A stretch of 5,045 nucleotides of DNA from Campylobacterales bacterium (GTDB taxonomy: Bacteria; Campylobacterota; Campylobacteria; Campylobacterales; JACAEZ01): contig JACAEZ010000033.1 in NCBI GenBank assembly GCA_013388565.1, positions 1 to 5,045 of the forward strand, in the 5' to 3' direction. A program made the translations under genes and the position numbers. Of this stretch, positions 1 through 5,045 are shown piece by piece. The notes below the pieces were generated by a model, which worked only from the letters and a program-made list of their open reading frames with translations, was not told the origin of the DNA and made no database searches. The first letter of the stretch is position 1; each line of letters starts with the position of its first letter.

Positions 1-13
1 AAAAAGATACAAA

Positions 14-643
14 ATGACGAAAATTGATAGAAAAGAAAATCCAACTTTTAATCATTATTCAGATGAAAGTGTAAAAGAGGCTTTAAAAAAAGATCTTTTT
101 AAGAGATGTTATCTTTGTGAAGAGGTTACAAGACATTTTGAAGTGGAACATTTTTATCCACAAAAATATTTTTCTCACTTAGAAAACAGCTATGAAAATC
201 TATTTTATGCCTGTCAAAAATGCAATAAGATAAAACCAAAAGATATAAATACAAATTCTGAAAATGAAATTTTGAATTGTTGTGAAACTAATCCATACGA
301 ATATATAAAATTGGAACTCAACACTAAAGAGTGCAAAGTTGAAGTTACACAAATCAAAGATGAACCAGATAATGGAAATAAAGTAAGAGAAACAATAAAA
401 CTTTTAAATCGAATTTATAACGGTGAGAATTCAAAAAGCACTTCATGTGAAGATTTGAAAGATGATATTAAAGAAAAAATAGAAGAGTTTAGAAAAAAGC
501 TTGATAAATATGAAAAGACAAAACTTAAAAAAGTTGCTTTAAATTCAATAATTGAAGAGATTTCAGAACAATCAGCTTACATAACTTTTAAAAAATGGAT
601 AATTCGAGATAATCACACTCTAAACAGTGAGTTTGGAAACTAA
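14..643 (+). CDS. HNH endonuclease-like protein, PtuB/Septu-type (putative defence nuclease)
   Basis: This 209-residue protein carries an HNH (His-Me finger) nuclease core. A first CxxC lies at C32/C35, a VEHF segment holds the probable catalytic H46, N62 is the likely central HNH asparagine, and a second CxxC (C67/C70) is followed by N71. The four cysteines should hold a structural zinc. The C-terminal half is lysine- and glutamate-rich and probably helical (about 145-175), ending in an FKKWIIRDN segment. The short start with a KIDR...NP pattern followed by a CxxC HNH fits the small HNH partners of AAA ATPases, such as PtuB of Septu systems and the HNH of retron-associated PtuAB. In those systems the pair restricts phage by cutting nucleic acid. 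I chose the ATG at 14 because the family N-terminus falls there, although the frame is open to the window edge. No good Shine-Dalgarno is visible; the ATG overlaps a possible upstream TGA, which suggests coupling to a gene outside the window. The HNH fold is clear; the defence role is inference. Confidence 0.8.
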   Translation: MTKIDRKENPTFNHYSDESVKEALKKDLFKRCYLCEEVTRHFEVEHFYPQKYFSHLENSYENLFYACQKCNKIKPKDINTNSENEILNCCETNPYEYIKLELNTKECKVEVTQIKDEPDNGNKVRETIKLLNRIYNGENSKSTSCEDLKDDIKEKIEEFRKKLDKYEKTKLKKVALNSIIEEISEQSAYITFKKWIIRDNHTLNSEFGN

Positions 644-666
644 AAAAAGTAAAGTACTACAAATTG

Positions 667-1473
667 TTATATCAACTTTTGATATACAGCTTTTGGATTT
701 TCAGATGTTATTTTTGCTATTAATTTTGCAGCACTTTTTTTAGGCATTTCAACACTTAGTATATCATCAATAGTTAAGTAGTTAAACTCTTTTTGTACAC
801 CTTTAACAACAACTACCCATTCACCATTTAAGTTTTCATGTTTTAATTTATCAATTAGATTACCAACACTATCTTTAAAATATTTTTGGTGTAGTTTTGT
901 TATCTCTTTGATTAAAAAAAGTTCTCGTTTATTGTCTATATTGAAGATTTCTTCTAACAGTTGTTGTACTCTTTTTGGAGATTCAAAAATAATTATGTTA
1001 AATTCACTAGATAATAGTTTATTTAACTCTTTTACTCTTTGCTCTTTTGAATGTACCAAAAAACCATAAAATAAAAACTCTTTTTCATAAAATCCACTCA
1101 TCGCATAAGCACTTATAACCGCAGAAGCTCCTGGAATAATATCTATTAATACTCTATTTTTATGACAATACTCTACTATTTTACTACCAGGGTCACTGAT
1201 ACAAGGTACTCCTGCATCACTTAAATATATTATATTGTTGTCAAAAAACTGCGGAGTTAAAGTAGCAACAAATTTTTCTTCATTGTGTGAATTAATAAAT
1301 ATAATCTCTTTTTCACCAAATGAAATTTGAAATTTTGAAGACAGAAGTAAAAGAAGTTTTTTAGTTACTCTACTATCTTCACAAAGGATTATAGAAGAGT
1401 TTTTAATAGTTTCTAACCCTCTATAGCTAATATCTTCTAAATTACCTATAGGAGTAGAAACAATAGTAAACAA
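667..1473 (-). CDS. rsmI: 16S rRNA (cytidine1402-2'-O)-methyltransferase RsmI
   Basis: RsmI uses S-adenosylmethionine to methylate the 2'-O of C1402 in the decoding centre of 16S rRNA, tuning start-codon choice and decoding fidelity in the cytoplasm. The 268-residue protein shows the tetrapyrrole-methylase fold with RsmI signatures in order: STPIGNLEDIS at 6-16, EDSR at 32-35 (EDTR in many homologues), SHNE at 62-65, the glycine-rich LSDAGVP...SDPG stretch at 84-96, PGAS at 114-117, FESPKR at 163-168 and the GEWVVVVKG strand near 217-225. A short basic C-terminal helical tail (about 240-268) follows, and the length is normal. The start is a TTG at 1471-1473: an in-frame stop lies four codons upstream and no ATG or GTG is available between. 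A weak AAAAG precedes it. It lies 82 bp downstream of rpmE, an association also known in Campylobacter, and converges with the HNH gene. Confidence 0.96.
   Translation of the reverse strand: MFTIVSTPIGNLEDISYRGLETIKNSSIILCEDSRVTKKLLLLLSSKFQISFGEKEIIFINSHNEEKFVATLTPQFFDNNIIYLSDAGVPCISDPGSKIVEYCHKNRVLIDIIPGASAVISAYAMSGFYEKEFLFYGFLVHSKEQRVKELNKLLSSEFNIIIFESPKRVQQLLEEIFNIDNKRELFLIKEITKLHQKYFKDSVGNLIDKLKHENLNGEWVVVVKGVQKEFNYLTIDDILSVEMPKKSAAKLIAKITSENPKAVYQKLI
668..686. repeat. Perfect 8-bp inverted repeat at the rsmI 3' end (weak terminator candidate)
   Basis: TATATCAA (668-675) and TTGATATA (679-686) form a perfect stem with a three-base loop. It spans the last rsmI codons and part of its stop, 24 bp beyond the stop of the convergent HNH gene. 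In the rsmI direction a T-rich run (CTTTTTT on the minus strand, about 644-650) appears only some 18 bases after the stem. In the HNH direction no clear T-run follows. It may serve as a weak bidirectional terminator or an end-protecting hairpin. Confidence 0.3.
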
Positions 1474-1522
1474 ATTTGACTTTTAACTAAACAACTGTTT
1501 TTAAAGCTATTTAGATATATTC

Positions 1523-1551
1523 ATTATAGATATTTTTAACTAAAAATTTTT
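1523..1551 (-). promoter_or_regulatory. Possible promoter for rsmI in the rpmE-rsmI gap
   Basis: The minus strand has a consensus TATAAT (1523-1528) preceded by an A/T-rich stretch; no recognisable -35 hexamer is present. Transcription would start near 1516, about 43 bases before the rsmI TTG start. In such AT-rich DNA a chance TATAAT is plausible, so rsmI may also simply be read through from rpmE. The rest of the 82-bp gap holds nothing else that I can support. Confidence 0.35.
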
Positions 1552-1555
1552 AAAT

Positions 1556-1759
1556 TTAAGATTTTAAATTATATTTTTGTTTAAATTTTTCAACTCTACC
1601 TGTTGCATCAACTATTTTTTCAGAACCTGTAAAAAATGGGTGACAAGAACTACAAATATCAACTCTTAATTCACTTTTGTTTGATTCAATAGTGAAACTA
1701 TTACCACATGCACAAGTTACTGTACAATCAACATAATTTGGATGTATATCTTTTTTCAT
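1556..1759 (-). CDS. rpmE: 50S ribosomal protein L31, zinc-binding (C+) type
   Basis: L31 is a small protein of the large subunit that bridges to the 30S head. The 67 residues begin [10 protein letters not shown] and contain the hallmark CxC at C16/C18, CxxC at C36/C39 and the HPFFTG motif at 40-45, with the conserved GRVEKF segment near 54-59. The four cysteines mark the zinc-binding C+ form rather than the zinc-free paralogue induced under zinc starvation. C12 is an additional cysteine and is not expected to be a ligand. The length is normal. The ATG at 1757-1759 is preceded by GAAAGG at 1768-1773, a good Shine-Dalgarno eight bases upstream. A promoter-like TAGAAT sits about 40 bases before the start, so the gene can probably be transcribed independently of the upstream pab-pepF operon. 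rsmI follows on the same strand. Confidence 0.97.
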   Translation of the reverse strand: MKKDIHPNYVDCTVTCACGNSFTIESNKSELRVDICSSCHPFFTGSEKIVDATGRVEKFKQKYNLKS

Positions 1760-1798
1760 TATAAATGCCTTTCAATATTAATAAAAATTAAGGACGAA

Positions 1799-1812
1799 AT
1801 TCTACCAAAATT
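1799..1812 (-). promoter_or_regulatory. Probable sigma70-type promoter for rpmE (extended -10)
   Basis: On the minus strand this reads AATTTTGGTAGAAT. TAGAAT (1799-1804) is a good -10 hexamer preceded by a T-rich stretch and GG, the arrangement typical of Campylobacterota vegetative promoters, which often lack a -35 box. It would start transcription near 1792, leaving a leader of roughly 33 bases before the rpmE start. It is called by eye only. Confidence 0.5.
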
Positions 1813-1827
1813 AATTTTAAAACTAAT

Positions 1828-2307
1828 TTAATTTACTTTTTTATTTTTTAAAAATTTTTTATTTTCTGGATTTGCAAGTAGTGCACTCATTGATTTTTTC
1901 AATCCTTCATCACTGTTTTCATTAATTGCACTCTCTTTAAACTCTTCAGTTCCAGCTGTTAAATTAATTGCTATTACAGAATCTTCTAATACAACTTGTA
2001 AAATGGCAAATAGTGGTACTTTCACAAAACTACCAAAATTATCAGCTCCAAAACCAGCTTCAAAACATAAATTATTTTCATTATCTATAAATGCACTATC
2101 AAATGTATATCCAGCTAAAGCAAATAGTGTCAATGGTTTAAATTTTGAGTATATATCATCAGGTAATTCTGGGTCAAATTCTGTCATTTTGATATTGCAA
2201 ACAACCGAAAAATGGACATTATTATCAAATAAATATGCTATTAAATTTTTAATATTTCTCTCCATGACATCTTTAAACTTCAAATCTCGTACTATTTGGT
2301 CAATCAT
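1828..2307 (-). CDS. Uncharacterised 159-aa protein with SspB-like core
   Basis: I do not recognise this gene by name. It encodes a soluble acidic protein with no signal peptide or membrane segment. An N-terminal amphipathic helix (about 10-28, with NLIAYLFDN) leads into beta-rich sequence, then LCFEAGFG (80-87) and VKVPLFAIL (95-103), followed by an EDSVIAINL strand (108-116). This order of helix, strands, an F-x-A-x-F-G strand and a VPL/VPF-x-AI helix resembles SspB, the adaptor that delivers SsrA-tagged proteins to ClpXP. Residues 121-145 look like a flexible linker. The basic tail (146-159) stands where SspB carries its ClpX-binding peptide, but no clear match to that peptide is visible. 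The similarity is judged by eye, so SspB-like function is a hypothesis. The ATG overlaps the pepF stop (ATGA at 2304-2307), and a good Shine-Dalgarno, AAGGA at 2314-2318, lies inside the last pepF codons, so translation is probably coupled to pepF. The reading frame itself is convincing. Confidence 0.85.
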   Translation of the reverse strand: MIDQIVRDLKFKDVMERNIKNLIAYLFDNNVHFSVVCNIKMTEFDPELPDDIYSKFKPLTLFALAGYTFDSAFIDNENNLCFEAGFGADNFGSFVKVPLFAILQVVLEDSVIAINLTAGTEEFKESAINENSDEGLKKSMSALLANPENKKFLKNKKVN

Positions 2308-4028
2308 TTTCTATCCTTAATTAAATTTTCAAATTCGATAACAAGTTTCTCTATCTCCAAAATTCCCTCTTTCCAAAAATTTTCATCATCTATATCAAAA
2401 CCAAACATTGAAACCAACTCTTTTGGTGATTTGCTTCCACCAAATGATAAAAATTTTATATATGTATCATTGAAATTTTCTATATTTTTTTTACTCAACC
2501 CATATAGAGCTAATACCAAAAGTTGTCCATATGAATAGGCATAACAATAAAATGGAGAGTGTATAAAATGAGGAATATAGCTCCACCAGATTTTATAATT
2601 TTCTGTAAGTTCAACACTTTCACCAAACATCTTTTTATTCTCTTCAAACCATATTTGACTTATCTCATCTGCTTTTAGTTCATCTTCTTTTTCATGAACT
2701 CTTCTTTCAAATGTGGTAAATATAATTTGTCTATAAAGTGTAGCAAAAATATCTTCAAGTTTTGAGCCTAAAAGTGCTATTTTTTCATCATTTGGTAGTT
2801 GTTTATAAAGATAGTCAAAAGTTACCATTTCAGCAAATATTGAAGCAGTCTCTGCTGTTGTTAGTGGTGTATCTGAATTTATATATCCAACCTCTCTCGA
2901 TAGATATTGATGTATTGCATGAACTAATTCATGATCTAATGTAAATAAATCTCGTCTTTGGTCAGTGTGATTTAATAAAACATAAGGGTGTACAGATGTA
3001 ACTGCTGGGTGTGAAAAAGCTCCACCTCGTTTTTTATCACTTGGATAAACATCGCACCACTCTTCATGAAATGCTTTTAAAGCTATGTTGTAAAATCTTT
3101 CATCAAAATTTTTGAAAGCACTAAGTACAATATTTTTTGACTTTTCAAAATCATAAACATCTTCAGCACCTTTGATTGGTGCATATCTGTCATAATCTTT
3201 AAGTTTTTTCAAACCAATTAATTTAGCTTTACTTTTATAATATCTTGAAACAATATTTGCACTGCTTAGTGTCGTATTTATTAAAGTGTCAACACTTTTT
3301 TTTGTAACCTTATTTGATATATGCCTTGGAGTTTCTGGAGAGTCGTAGCCTCTAAATTCGCACTCTAGTTTCAAATCACTTTTTATCATGTTAAATATAT
3401 ATGCAAATAGCTCCACATGTTTTGATAACCCTTTTGTAAGCGATATTTGAGCTTTTTTTCTAACATCTCTACTATTGTCATATAGTTTAGAGAGTATCTC
3501 CTCTTCACTAGATTTTTTACCATCATAAAAAAACTCAACTCTGCTTAGATGTTCATCAAACAGTCTTGAAAAAGCACTTGAAGAGGTTAAATCTTTTTTA
3601 AGTAAAATTTTCTCCTCTTTATCACTTAATTGATATGGCTTATCCAAAAATATTGACTCTAAATAGTAACTGTAATTTTTAGACTCTTTAATAATTTGTT
3701 GTTGAGTTTTTTCATCTATTTTGTTAAATTCCAACTCAAAAAATATCAATAACTCTTCAATATTTGTACATAATTTTTGATATTTTGACAACAAATCACC
3801 TTTTGTAGAGTTTGTTGCAAATATCAGATAAACATATGTCATGATACGACCAACATTTTCTTGTATTGCTTCATACTCTTTTACAACTGCATCAAATTTT
3901 TCTACTTTAATATTTGCCAAATTATTACAATATGTTTGATTAAAACTATTGGCTAATACTAAAGTTTGTTCTAATAACTTATCAACCTCATCTATTGAAT
4001 TAAACAAATGGTTCAAATTCCAATTCAT
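2304..4028 (-). CDS. pepF: Oligoendopeptidase F, M3 family zinc metallopeptidase
   Basis: PepF-type M3 peptidases are cytoplasmic zinc enzymes that cleave short oligopeptides, finishing the breakdown of fragments left by ATP-dependent proteases or imported by peptide transporters. The 574-residue length is normal for the family. The catalytic HELVH lies at 366-370: H366 and H370 bind zinc and E367 is the general base. The third zinc ligand is E393 in the AETAS segment. The C-terminal IPHFIHSPFYCYAYSYGQL stretch (485-503) supplies the His and Tyr residues that M3 enzymes use for transition-state binding. The N-terminal half (about 1-200) is helical and forms the wall of the substrate channel. 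There is no signal peptide. The ATG at 4026-4028 has a strong Shine-Dalgarno (AAGGAG, 4033-4038) contained in the last codons of the upstream pabC-like gene, whose stop is one base away. The 3' end overlaps the next gene by four bases. Confidence 0.95.
   Translation of the reverse strand: MNWNLNHLFNSIDEVDKLLEQTLVLANSFNQTYCNNLANIKVEKFDAVVKEYEAIQENVGRIMTYVYLIFATNSTKGDLLSKYQKLCTNIEELLIFFELEFNKIDEKTQQQIIKESKNYSYYLESIFLDKPYQLSDKEEKILLKKDLTSSSAFSRLFDEHLSRVEFFYDGKKSSEEEILSKLYDNSRDVRKKAQISLTKGLSKHVELFAYIFNMIKSDLKLECEFRGYDSPETPRHISNKVTKKSVDTLINTTLSSANIVSRYYKSKAKLIGLKKLKDYDRYAPIKGAEDVYDFEKSKNIVLSAFKNFDERFYNIALKAFHEEWCDVYPSDKKRGGAFSHPAVTSVHPYVLLNHTDQRRDLFTLDHELVHAIHQYLSREVGYINSDTPLTTAETASIFAEMVTFDYLYKQLPNDEKIALLGSKLEDIFATLYRQIIFTTFERRVHEKEDELKADEISQIWFEENKKMFGESVELTENYKIWWSYIPHFIHSPFYCYAYSYGQLLVLALYGLSKKNIENFNDTYIKFLSFGGSKSPKELVSMFGFDIDDENFWKEGILEIEKLVIEFENLIKDRK
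2314..2318 (-). promoter_or_regulatory. Shine-Dalgarno of the SspB-like gene inside the pepF 3' end
   Basis: AAGGA sits six bases before the ATG of the 159-residue protein, within the Lys-Asp codons near the pepF terminus. Together with the ATGA stop/start overlap it fixes this start and points to coupled translation. Confidence 0.7.
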
Positions 4029-4029
4029 G

Positions 4030-4611
4030 CTACTCCTTAATAATAAAATCTTTAATCTCTAAAAATCCAACTAACGAATTCATGATTGCAAATTTTTTAC
4101 ATTTTTTAAAATCACAAACTCGCAAATCTCTTCTTTTTAAAAAACCACTTTTTAACAGTTTAGTTCTAATAATACCTTTAAAAAGGGGTTTTTTAGGTGT
4201 TATCCAAACACCATTTATAAATAGTGCAATGTTTGCTATCGTCGTATCTGTCAAAAGAGAATTTTTTACAATAATAACATCATCACAATTTTCTCTTTCA
4301 AGCAAAATCTGTTCTAACTTTTTTCTATCACTATATTTAAAATCATATACCAAACTATTATCATGAACAATTTTAAACGATTTAAAAAATCTCTTTTTTT
4401 GCTCTATAAATTCAACCTTCTCCACTCTATTTGAATAGTGAATTTTACATCTATAAAAAGCTTTGTCTATAGGTTTTATTAAAGGTTTAAAGTTAATATC
4501 CTCACACTTGCCAAAATTTTTCAAAATTGTACTTTTCAATCTATCTTCATGAAGCCTCATATCATGAATAAATCCACGATTTACTTTAATAGTTTCAAAA
4601 AACTGGGACAT
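4030..4611 (-). CDS. pabC: Class IV aminotransferase-fold protein, probable aminodeoxychorismate lyase (PabC-like)
   Basis: PabC is a PLP enzyme that splits 4-amino-4-deoxychorismate into p-aminobenzoate and pyruvate for folate synthesis. The protein starts with FFETIKV (4-10) and LHEDRL (20-25), where R24 fits the PLP-phosphate arginine of fold-type IV enzymes. K92 in the FKYSDR segment is the likely Schiff-base lysine. DTTIANI (122-128) stands at the usual NIF position, ITPK (137-140) is the TP strand, and KGIIRTKLL (145-153) is the G-I-R turn. At 193 residues it is shorter than the E. coli enzyme (about 270) but similar in size to PabC domains fused to PabB. Overlapping pabB by 17 bp supports the assignment strongly. 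Related fold-IV enzymes (branched-chain or D-amino acid aminotransferases) are the alternatives, but the length and context argue against them. No strong Shine-Dalgarno is seen at the start, consistent with coupling to pabB translation. Confidence 0.85.
   Translation of the reverse strand: MSQFFETIKVNRGFIHDMRLHEDRLKSTILKNFGKCEDINFKPLIKPIDKAFYRCKIHYSNRVEKVEFIEQKKRFFKSFKIVHDNSLVYDFKYSDRKKLEQILLERENCDDVIIVKNSLLTDTTIANIALFINGVWITPKKPLFKGIIRTKLLKSGFLKRRDLRVCDFKKCKKFAIMNSLVGFLEIKDFIIKE
4033..4038 (-). promoter_or_regulatory. Strong Shine-Dalgarno for pepF inside the pabC 3' end
   Basis: AAGGAG lies four bases before the pepF ATG. It is made of the last two sense codons (Lys-Glu) of the pabC-like gene, directly before its TAG stop. 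This fixes the pepF start and shows that the ribosome ending pabC covers the pepF initiation site. Confidence 0.75.
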
Positions 4612-5045
4612 AAATTTTATCTTTCATCTCTTGATACTCTTTAAAGGCGATAGAATCGGCAGTAATTCCACCACCACTTTTATAATAAAGTTCATTAGAC
4701 TCATTTTCGATATATCTAATAATTACCCCACTATCTAAATAATCTCCATTAAAATATCCAAAAACACCGCAAAAATACCCTCTTTGATACCCCTCAACAT
4801 CTTTTATTATCTCAACTGAACTCTTCTTTGGAGTGCCACTGATAGAACCAGCTGGAAGCAGTGTCAATAAAATATCACCTAAATTTTCTTGCCAATTTTC
4901 TTCTAAATCTCCAGCTATTTTAGAACTTACTTGAAGCAACTCTTTATCTCCAGCATTTATCTTTTCGACATATCTAAAATCTTCAACTCTAACATTTGAT
5001 GAAACCATATTCAAATCATTTCTAAGCAAATCAACAATCATGATA
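4595..5045 (-). CDS. pabB: Aminodeoxychorismate synthase component I, C-terminal part (cut by window edge)
   Basis: Only the last 150 or so codons are present; the frame is open through the window end, and the Met at 5039-5041 is internal, part of the conserved MIVDLLRNDL motif. Counting from that Met, the chorismate-binding signatures are: PAGSISGTPK at 63-72, the YFCGVFGYF segment at 89-97, DSGVIIR at 103-109, and SGGGITADS with EY at 122-136. These residues bind the chorismate and magnesium. The enzyme adds ammonia, from glutamine via a PabA subunit, to chorismate, giving aminodeoxychorismate, the substrate of the next gene. Anthranilate synthase TrpE and isochorismate synthase share this fold. 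PabB is favoured by the adjoining PabC-like gene and by Q37 replacing a His that is conserved in TrpE. The PIKGT motif that would help separate the families lies outside the window. The stop TGA falls inside the pabC-like gene, a 17-bp overlap. Confidence 0.92.
   Translation of the reverse strand, partial: IMIVDLLRNDLNMVSSNVRVEDFRYVEKINAGDKELLQVSSKIAGDLEENWQENLGDILLTLLPAGSISGTPKKSSVEIIKDVEGYQRGYFCGVFGYFNGDYLDSGVIIRYIENESNELYYKSGGGITADSIAFKEYQEMKDKIYVPVF

Noticed and set aside
1553..1570. Inverted repeat AATTTAA/TTAAATT at the rpmE stop, possible terminator
   Set aside because: All stem bases are A/T, and no uninterrupted T-run directly follows in the rpmE direction.
1556..1759. Extra Cys12 in L31 as an unusual fifth zinc ligand
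   Set aside because: The four canonical ligands are all present, and as far as I recall Campylobacter L31 also has a Cys near this position, so it seems an ordinary lineage feature.
1810..1827. Imperfect hairpin (ATTAG/TTAAT with TTTTAAAA between) followed by TTTT after the SspB-like gene, possible operon terminator
   Set aside because: The stem is almost purely A/T with a G-U pair, and such sequences are common by chance here; the stability is too low to call a terminator by eye.
2003..2320. Plus-strand open frame of 105 codons opposite the SspB-like gene
   Set aside because: It is antisense to a well-supported gene with coupled start, has no recognisable domain, and is rich in Ser, Asn and Leu as expected from an AT-rich reverse complement.
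2296..2538. Plus-strand open frame of 80 codons opposite the pepF 3' end
   Set aside because: It lies antisense to the conserved C-terminal part of pepF, lacks a ribosome binding site and any motif.
2762..2944. Plus-strand open frame of 60 codons opposite the pepF active-site region
   Set aside because: It mirrors the HELVH region of pepF, is short, and has no independent support.
4082..4366. Plus-strand open frame of 94 codons opposite pabC
   Set aside because: It is antisense to the PLP-enzyme core of pabC; its hydrophobic look comes from Lys/Glu-rich codons on the other strand.
4595..5041. Treating the Met at 5039-5041 as the start of a short stand-alone chorismate-binding protein
   Set aside because: This Met lies inside the conserved MIVDLLRNDL motif and the frame stays open to the window end, so the gene is simply cut by the window.

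Overview
The window is AT-rich and tightly packed. It looks like a chromosomal segment from a member of the Campylobacterota, with an Arcobacter-like genome as my best guess. The reasons are the very low GC content, the rpmE-rsmI gene pair known from this phylum, a zinc-ribbon L31 closely resembling Campylobacter L31, and a compact aminodeoxychorismate lyase next to pabB. The genus call is inference.

Layout. Positions 14-643 (+) hold one HNH endonuclease-like gene with four paired cysteines. It resembles the nuclease subunit of ATPase/HNH defence pairs of the Septu PtuB type. Any partner ATPase would lie to the left of the window. The rest is on the minus strand. Read in transcription order, from right to left, it is: the 3' end of pabB (4595-5045, cut by the window edge), a pabC-like class IV aminotransferase-fold gene (4030-4611), the M3 oligopeptidase pepF (2304-4028), an uncharacterised 159-residue protein whose core resembles the ClpXP adaptor SspB (1828-2307), ribosomal protein L31 rpmE (1556-1759) and the 16S rRNA methyltransferase rsmI (667-1473). 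The HNH gene and rsmI converge, with 23 bp between their stop codons.

How the genes fit together. pabB, pabC, pepF and the SspB-like gene are linked by a 17-bp overlap, a 1-bp gap and an ATGA overlap, so they are very probably one translationally coupled operon. It joins folate precursor (p-aminobenzoate) synthesis with peptide turnover. rpmE and rsmI follow with their own promoter-like sequences at about 1799-1812 and 1523-1551. They form a translation module: a ribosomal protein and a ribosomal RNA methylase.

I found no tRNA, rRNA, CRISPR array, insertion sequence or attachment site. No gene-free stretch exceeds 300 bases; the longest is 82 bp (1474-1555). The points most worth a second look are the HNH gene at the edge of a possible defence locus, the SspB-like protein coupled to pepF, and a His-to-Gln change in PabB at the position that matters for pyruvate elimination in anthranilate synthase.
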